A stretch of DNA of 64,000 nt from a bacterium D16-76 (GTDB lineage: Bacteria; Bacillota; Clostridia; Oscillospirales; Acutalibacteraceae): positions 1 through 64,000 of the forward strand of contig QZEE01000008.1 of the NCBI GenBank assembly GCA_009917445.1. The letters run 5' to 3'. Made by a program: the position numbers and the translations under genes. Every line of letters starts with the position of its first letter. The stretch's first letter is position 1. This document shows positions 60,020 to 64,000 of the stretch, one piece after another. The notes beneath the pieces were generated by a model. It was not told the DNA's origin. It worked only from the letters and a program-made list of their open reading frames with translations, and made no database searches.

Positions 60020-60580
60020 ATGAGCAAGCCCTATGTTGTGGCCATTGCGGGGGGGACCTGCAGCGGCAAATCGACCCTGACCGACCGCTTAGAGGCGATT
60101 TTGGCCCCCAAGTACAAGCTGGAGGCCCTGCGCATGGACAGGTACTTTAAGAAGGAGCCGCCCATGACGACTGCGCCCATTACCCGCAAGGAGTATGTGG
60201 AGCACAACAGCCCGGATACGTTGGAGCTGGAACGGATGTATGAGGATTTTGCCCGCGTGACTGCCGAGGACAGCGATGCCCAGCTGGTGCTGGTGGAGGG
60301 GCTTTTTGCCCTGTACCTGGACAAGATACGGGAAGGGGCGGATTTAAAAATCTTTGTGGATCTGCCTTCGGATGAGCGGCTGGCCAGGCGCATTGTGCGG
60401 TTTATGGCGTGGGGGCAGACCTTTGAAGAGGTGACGGAGCGGTATTTGGACACGGTGCGTTTCCGGCACAACGAGCTGATTGAGCCCACCCGCTGGCATG
60501 CGGACCTGGTGGTAAACGGCACCTTGGACCGGGGGCAGGGGGTGGAGATTGTCCGGAGCTTTATTGAAAAAAACCTGTAA
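60020..60580 (+). CDS. Uridine kinase-like P-loop kinase
   Basis: 186 residues: Walker A GGTCSGKSTLTD, the uridine-kinase-like ALRMDRYFKKEPPMT with catalytic D, EHNSPDTLELERMY, LVEGLFALYLDKI and the LID-type RIVRFMAWGQTFEE. It belongs to the uridine kinase/phosphoribulokinase family; nucleoside specificity uncertain. An ATG at 59996 with GGAAGG upstream would add eight residues and is an equal choice. Confidence 0.82.
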   Translation: MSKPYVVAIAGGTCSGKSTLTDRLEAILAPKYKLEALRMDRYFKKEPPMTTAPITRKEYVEHNSPDTLELERMYEDFARVTAEDSDAQLVLVEGLFALYLDKIREGADLKIFVDLPSDERLARRIVRFMAWGQTFEEVTERYLDTVRFRHNELIEPTRWHADLVVNGTLDRGQGVEIVRSFIEKNL

Positions 60581-60694
60581 GCTTAGGGTCTGTTTTAAAA
60601 CGCTGAAACGCCGTCTTTTCGTTTAAAATGGACGGCTTCTGCGTCAAAAACCCGTCATTCCCTCTATTTTCAAACAAGCCCTGGCAAAAAACCT

Positions 60695-60724
60695 TTGACT
60701 TTTGCTGGGCGCAGGTACTATAAT
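60695..60724 (+). promoter_or_regulatory. Promoter of the MarR gene
   Basis: TTGACT (60695-60700), 18 bases, TATAAT (60719-60724), 36 bases before the start codon. Confidence 0.7.
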
Positions 60725-60759
60725 ATTTCGTATACCCGGTTGGTGTGGAGGTGAGGCCC

Positions 60760-61221
60760 ATGGGAGAATCGGCAAAGAAAACGGAAAAGCGGGACCATTT
60801 TGTACGGGAATTTGGCCGGGCGCTGACTTTTTTGCAGCGCAGCCGCAGCAAATTTATGGGGGAGAGGCTGCGGGACTACGGGTTTTCTGGGGCCATGTAC
60901 ATGATTTTGCTGCATGTAGACCGGCACCCCGGCGCCAGCCAGGACAGCATTGCCAACCACATGTACATCAACAAATGCAACGTGGCCAGGCACACGAAAA
61001 AGCTGGAAGCCCTGGGCTACCTGCGCCGGGAGACCGACCGGGCTGACCGCCGCCAAAACAACCTGTACCTGACCGACGAGGGCAAGGCTTTAGCCCCGGA
61101 AATACGGGGGTATCTGGGCCAGTGGGGAAAAGAAATCACCGCTGGGCTGCAGGAAGAGGAAAAAGCCACGCTGCTGGCCCTGCTGACCAAAACAACGGGG
61201 CAGGCCCCCAAAAATCCATAA
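60760..61221 (+). CDS. MarR-family transcriptional regulator
   Basis: 153 residues with the winged helix SQDSIANHMYINKCNVARHT and wing LRRETDRADRRQNNLYLTDEGK. Start at MGESAKK, 8 bases behind GGAGGTG. It has its own promoter and terminator; no obvious target gene lies next to it. Confidence 0.9.
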   Translation: MGESAKKTEKRDHFVREFGRALTFLQRSRSKFMGERLRDYGFSGAMYMILLHVDRHPGASQDSIANHMYINKCNVARHTKKLEALGYLRRETDRADRRQNNLYLTDEGKALAPEIRGYLGQWGKEITAGLQEEEKATLLALLTKTTGQAPKNP

Positions 61222-61233
61222 AAACAGCCAAAA

Positions 61234-61265
61234 AGGGCCGGTATGTCTGCACATACCGGCCCTTT
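61234..61265. terminator. Terminator after the MarR gene
   Basis: GGGCCGGTATGT pairs with ACATACCGGCCC around CTGC, with AAAAA before and TTT after: works in both directions. Confidence 0.85.
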
Positions 61266-61309
61266 CGCGGTTTTCGGGTCAACCCCTTTTCCAAAAGGGG
61301 TTGTGGGGT

Positions 61310-61345
61310 TCTTAGGGGCAAAGCCCCTAAGCCGTCGGAGGCGGC
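61310..61345 (+). repeat. Intergenic hairpin repeat of the CCGYCGGAGRC family
   Basis: CTTAGGGGC and GCCCCTAAG pair around AAA and are followed by CCGTCGGAGGC. Same flank as other copies with another stem. Confidence 0.6.
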
Positions 61346-61357
61346 CTTGCCGCAGGC

Positions 61358-62074
61358 TCAGTCCAGGTTGCCTAAAACATCCCAGGGGGTGAGCATGCCT
61401 AAAAGCTTTTGGTCCAGGCGGCCGTGTTCGGTGATGAAGATGACGGAGACGCGCTGGTTGCGGCCTTTTACCTTCTCAAACATCTCCCGCACGGTTAGGT
61501 AGCTGGTGTCTTTGGCGACGAACTCGTAGTTTTCTGCATGCTTTTCTACGGCTATGTAGTCGCGCAGGTCGCCGATAGTGGTTTCGGGGGTGATGCCCTG
61601 GGCGTGGCTGCGCAGCATATAGCGCATGATAACGCCAGAGCTGAACACCCCCAAAAAGGCCCCGTTGTTCATGACCGGGATGTGGGAGAAGCCGTTTTTA
61701 TCCATGATATCCATGACCCGCAGCACCTTCTGCTGGGTAGAGGCTTTCATGACCTGTTCGCCCCGGGTGGCGAACTCCAGGGCCAGGGGGGGCTTGCGCA
61801 CAAAGTCTAAAATCTCCCGCATGGCGTCCACCAGGGGCCCGGAGGGCTCTGCCACGGGGATGCCCCCCAGGTTGGCGTTGTGGGTGAGCAGGTTGCGCAA
61901 CTCCCGGCAGACGTTGAGCTTATCCCGGATGGGGGCGCTTTCGGGGTCTTTGGTGAATTCAAAGACGACACTGGAACACTTGCGCCGGGCGTGGCGGTAT
62001 TTGTCCTCCAGCTCGTCTTCCAGCTGTTTGTACATGTCTAAAAAAATGTGTACCTTTGTCCCGTTCCTTTGCAT
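61358..62074 (-). CDS. CBS-domain protein
   Basis: 238 residues from the ATG at 62074 behind GGAGGTG. An N-terminal helical part (LEDELEDKYRHARRKCSSVV, CRELRNLLTHN) is followed by two CBS motifs (VMDIMDKNGFSHIPVMNNGA and VREMFEKVKGRNQRVSVIFI), usually adenine-nucleotide sensors. The frame is open upstream to 62233, where another ATG overlaps the stop of the hydrolase gene (TAATG). Using it would add 53 basic residues with an AT-hook-like PGRPRK. Which start is used is open. Confidence 0.8.
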   Translation of the reverse strand: MQRNGTKVHIFLDMYKQLEDELEDKYRHARRKCSSVVFEFTKDPESAPIRDKLNVCRELRNLLTHNANLGGIPVAEPSGPLVDAMREILDFVRKPPLALEFATRGEQVMKASTQQKVLRVMDIMDKNGFSHIPVMNNGAFLGVFSSGVIMRYMLRSHAQGITPETTIGDLRDYIAVEKHAENYEFVAKDTSYLTVREMFEKVKGRNQRVSVIFITEHGRLDQKLLGMLTPWDVLGNLD

Positions 62075-62232
62075 ATTCCCACCTCCGGCCCCAGGGGTGT
62101 TTTCCTGGGGAATGGGGCCACGTTTATAGGTTTTTGGTTTTCCCGGCGGCGCGGCCTTCCCGACGGCCCGGTTTTTCCGGGGCCTGCCGGGCTTGGGCTT
62201 GCGGCCGCTGTGGGAGGGGCCCCGCCCGCCCA

Positions 62233-63150
62233 TTACAGCTTCTCCCGTAGCCAGTGGAGTACATCGGCGTATACTTGCTCTTTCCCGTTTTCGTTTAAGA
62301 TCTCGTGGCGCATGGCTGGGTAGAGCTTTAGGGCTACGTCCTCTATGCCGGCTTCTTCCAGCCAACCGGTCACCTGCCGGGGGCCTTGGCCGTAGCTGCC
62401 CACGGGGTCTTCTTCGCCGGCAATGAGGTAGATGGGCAGTCCCTTGGGCACTTGGCGGGCCCAGTGGGGGCCGGTGATCTGGCTGAGGCCGGTGAAGAGA
62501 TCTAAGTACCCGGAGGCGGTGAAGGGGAAGCCGCACATGGGGTCGGCTTCAAAATCGATACAGACCTGGTCTACGGTGGAGAGCCAGGCTGATTTGTTTA
62601 CGGGGTTTTCAATGCGGCTGTTGTATGCGCCGGTGGCGATTTTATCCAGCAGGCGGCCTGGGGATTTGGGGCCTTTTATCCTGCACTGCAGGGCGGCCAG
62701 GGCTTTGCCGGCTTTTACGCCGGGGTTTTCGCCCATGGTGCCGCAGAGGACGCAGCCGGTAAGGCCCTGCCCATAGCGGGCAAGGTAAGACCGGGACAAA
62801 AACGACCCCATGCTGTGGCCCAGCAGGAACAGGGGCAGGCCGGGATGCCGGGCGGCGGCTTGCTCCGTAAGGGCGTGGATGTCTTGGACGACGGATGCCC
62901 AGCCGTTGCGGGCGGCAAAGTAGCCCTGCTGCCGGGCAGACATGCCGTGGCCGGCGTGGTCGTTGGCGTAGACGGCAAAGCCGTTTTCCGCTAGAAAGCG
63001 GGCAAAATGGCCGTAGCGGCCGCTGTGCTCGGCCATGCCATGGACCAGCACCAACACAGCGGCGGGGGACTCCCCCACCCAGCTGCGGGAGAAGATTTCC
63101 CCTTCGCCGCTGCTGGCGGGGCGGGTCCATTCTTGATAGGCGGTTTTCAT
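62233..63150 (-). CDS. Alpha/beta hydrolase, monoacylglycerol-lipase type
   Basis: 305 residues: oxyanion region LVHGMAEHSGRYGHFARFL, DHAGHGMSARQQG, nucleophile elbow LLGHSMGSFLS, acid in AGEEDPVGSYG and histidine in YPAMRHEILNE. Serine_aminopeptidase_S33/lysophospholipase class, cytoplasmic. Probably acts on monoacyl lipids; exact substrate unknown. Followed by the overlapping CBS-protein frame. Confidence 0.9.
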   Translation of the reverse strand: MKTAYQEWTRPASSGEGEIFSRSWVGESPAAVLVLVHGMAEHSGRYGHFARFLAENGFAVYANDHAGHGMSARQQGYFAARNGWASVVQDIHALTEQAAARHPGLPLFLLGHSMGSFLSRSYLARYGQGLTGCVLCGTMGENPGVKAGKALAALQCRIKGPKSPGRLLDKIATGAYNSRIENPVNKSAWLSTVDQVCIDFEADPMCGFPFTASGYLDLFTGLSQITGPHWARQVPKGLPIYLIAGEEDPVGSYGQGPRQVTGWLEEAGIEDVALKLYPAMRHEILNENGKEQVYADVLHWLREKL

Positions 63151-63199
63151 GGCGGTCCCTCCTTTTGCTTGTGGCTAGGATACGTTTTGGTTGGGGGTT

Positions 63200-64000
63200 T
63201 TAGAACAGCTCGGCCAGGTGGCAGGGCTTGGGGTAAAAGACCTGGGCAAAGGGGGCGGCGGGGTTGTGGATGGTGATGTCGGGCATCCAGCGCAGCTCTT
63301 GAATGTGGTGGACGCCGCAAAGCAGCGCCGCTAAGCGGCCGGGGCCCAGGGTGATGTCGGGCGGGGCCTGCACACGCCCTACCTGGTTGGGAGCGCCCGC
63401 TTGGAATGTAAGGCGGAAGGGGCCCTGGTTTTGGGGGAGCATGGGGTCGTTTACTTGCAGCGTAAGGGCGCCGTCGCCTTTGCATACGCACAGGGCCAGG
63501 AGCTTTTCCGTGTTGACGGCCCGCACCATGCCGTTAAAGAAGCTTTCCACTTTTACGTCGGCACATTCTGCCAGAAGGGGGGCTACGGCGGCCCAGTTGG
63601 GCAGGGAGAAGCGCAGGGCCTTATAGTAAGCGGAGAAGGAGCGGCGCAGGAAAGCGGCCAGGGCTTGGAAGGCATGGGCGTCCCGGAAAAGGAAGGCGTT
63701 GCGGGCGCCAAAGTCTGGGCGGGCGTTTAATTCGCTGCCGTCGCGCCCGACGATGCAGAAGGAGGCGGGCTGGCCTTTTTCGTCTTCCCAAAGGTAGATA
63801 TAGCGCTTTTCTGCCAGCAGGTCCTTTTCCAGCAGCTCGGGGTCGTAGGCTTCCCGGCGGGCGGCTAGGTTGCAGCCGGCGTAAAAGGCATTGTAGACGT
63901 CCAGCAGGGGCGACAGGCCGTCGCCGGGGAAAAGCTGGCGTACCTTGCCGCCAAAGTCCCCGGTGGGCAGGCTGCCCATGGGCACGTGCCACAGCTGGCA
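63200..64000 (-). CDS. Eis-like GNAT acetyltransferase, 5' part outside window
   Basis: At least 266 residues open to the right window edge. The visible part fits the second half of Eis-type proteins: a degenerate GNAT domain (LEKDLLAEKRYIYLWEDEKG, AFLRRSFSAYYKALRFSLPN) and a C-terminal SCP2-like domain (VNTEKLLALCVCKGDGALTL). Eis proteins acetylate amines such as aminoglycosides or lysines. The catalytic N-terminal GNAT domain lies beyond the window, so activity cannot be judged. Confidence 0.7.
   Translation of the reverse strand, partial: CQLWHVPMGSLPTGDFGGKVRQLFPGDGLSPLLDVYNAFYAGCNLAARREAYDPELLEKDLLAEKRYIYLWEDEKGQPASFCIVGRDGSELNARPDFGARNAFLFRDAHAFQALAAFLRRSFSAYYKALRFSLPNWAAVAPLLAECADVKVESFFNGMVRAVNTEKLLALCVCKGDGALTLQVNDPMLPQNQGPFRLTFQAGAPNQVGRVQAPPDITLGPGRLAALLCGVHHIQELRWMPDITIHNPAAPFAQVFYPKPCHLAELF

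Noticed and set aside
1-64000. CRISPR array
   Set aside because: No regularly spaced 24-40 base repeats seen; the recurring sequences are element ends and intergenic hairpins.

Overview
The window looks like a chromosome segment from a GC-rich, endospore-forming Clostridia bacterium, most likely a gut Oscillospirales/Ruminococcaceae type. Family-level resemblance and gene content suggest this; no 16S rRNA gene is present to prove it. Evidence for sporulation is a SpoIIQ-like M23 protein behind a sigma-F-type promoter, BofA, YpeB and RicT. ECF transporter genes, LexA and RNase M5 fit a Gram-positive host.

Region 1 (1-21850) is accessory DNA: a stack of integrative elements built up at the 3' end of an intact tRNA-Trp gene (21851-21926, minus). 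Three copies of a 45-bp att core, identical to the 3' part of that tRNA, lie at 1828, 18126 and in the tRNA itself. Four related tyrosine recombinase genes (370, 12293, about 17127 and 20428) point toward the tRNA. The first has a replaced 5' end and the third lacks its first 141 codons. Behind each integrase end come a 16-bp arm-like repeat, a hairpin whose T-run faces away from the tRNA (the tRNA terminator), and att or its scar. Cargo comprises a chemoreceptor with an apparent frameshift in an A8 tract, an AraC/GPH-transporter/serine-hydrolase cluster, an IS5-family copy splitting a DUF6809-like gene with TTAG duplications, a DUF6076 gene, an HTH gene, a long AT-rich membrane-anchored NACHT/STAND NTPase (the best candidate for an undescribed defence system), and a 3.7-kb mini-element carrying only an HxlR regulator, a flavin reductase and its integrase.

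Region 2 (21851-30600) is core chromosome: tRNA-Trp; a minus-strand set of ferredoxin, trmN-like, rsmI and HAD genes; ricT; tRNA-Leu(CAG); then mtnN, a TetR-flavodoxin pair, lexA with its own SOS box, a candidate 116-nt small RNA with a C-rich single-stranded stretch, a spoIIQ-like gene and bofA.

Region 3 (30850-38200, minus) holds rnr, murD, an ABC exporter and ypeB. Region 4 (38350-61230, plus) is dense housekeeping: ruvC-ruvA-(small membrane protein)-ruvB, glmM, an rRNA-type methyltransferase, the ECF module ecfA1...ecfA2-ecfT-truA interrupted by small unrelated genes, a DUF5711 protein, CvpA, pgsA, a ClpE-like ATPase, apt-like, comEC, holA, rnmV, divIVA-like, GNAT, uridine-kinase-like and marR. 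Region 5 (61358-64000, minus) has a CBS protein, an alpha/beta hydrolase and an Eis-like acetyltransferase cut by the window end.

A family of intergenic hairpins with a fixed CCGYCGGAGRC-type flank but changing, compensated stems is scattered through regions 2-5 and is a second item worth following up.
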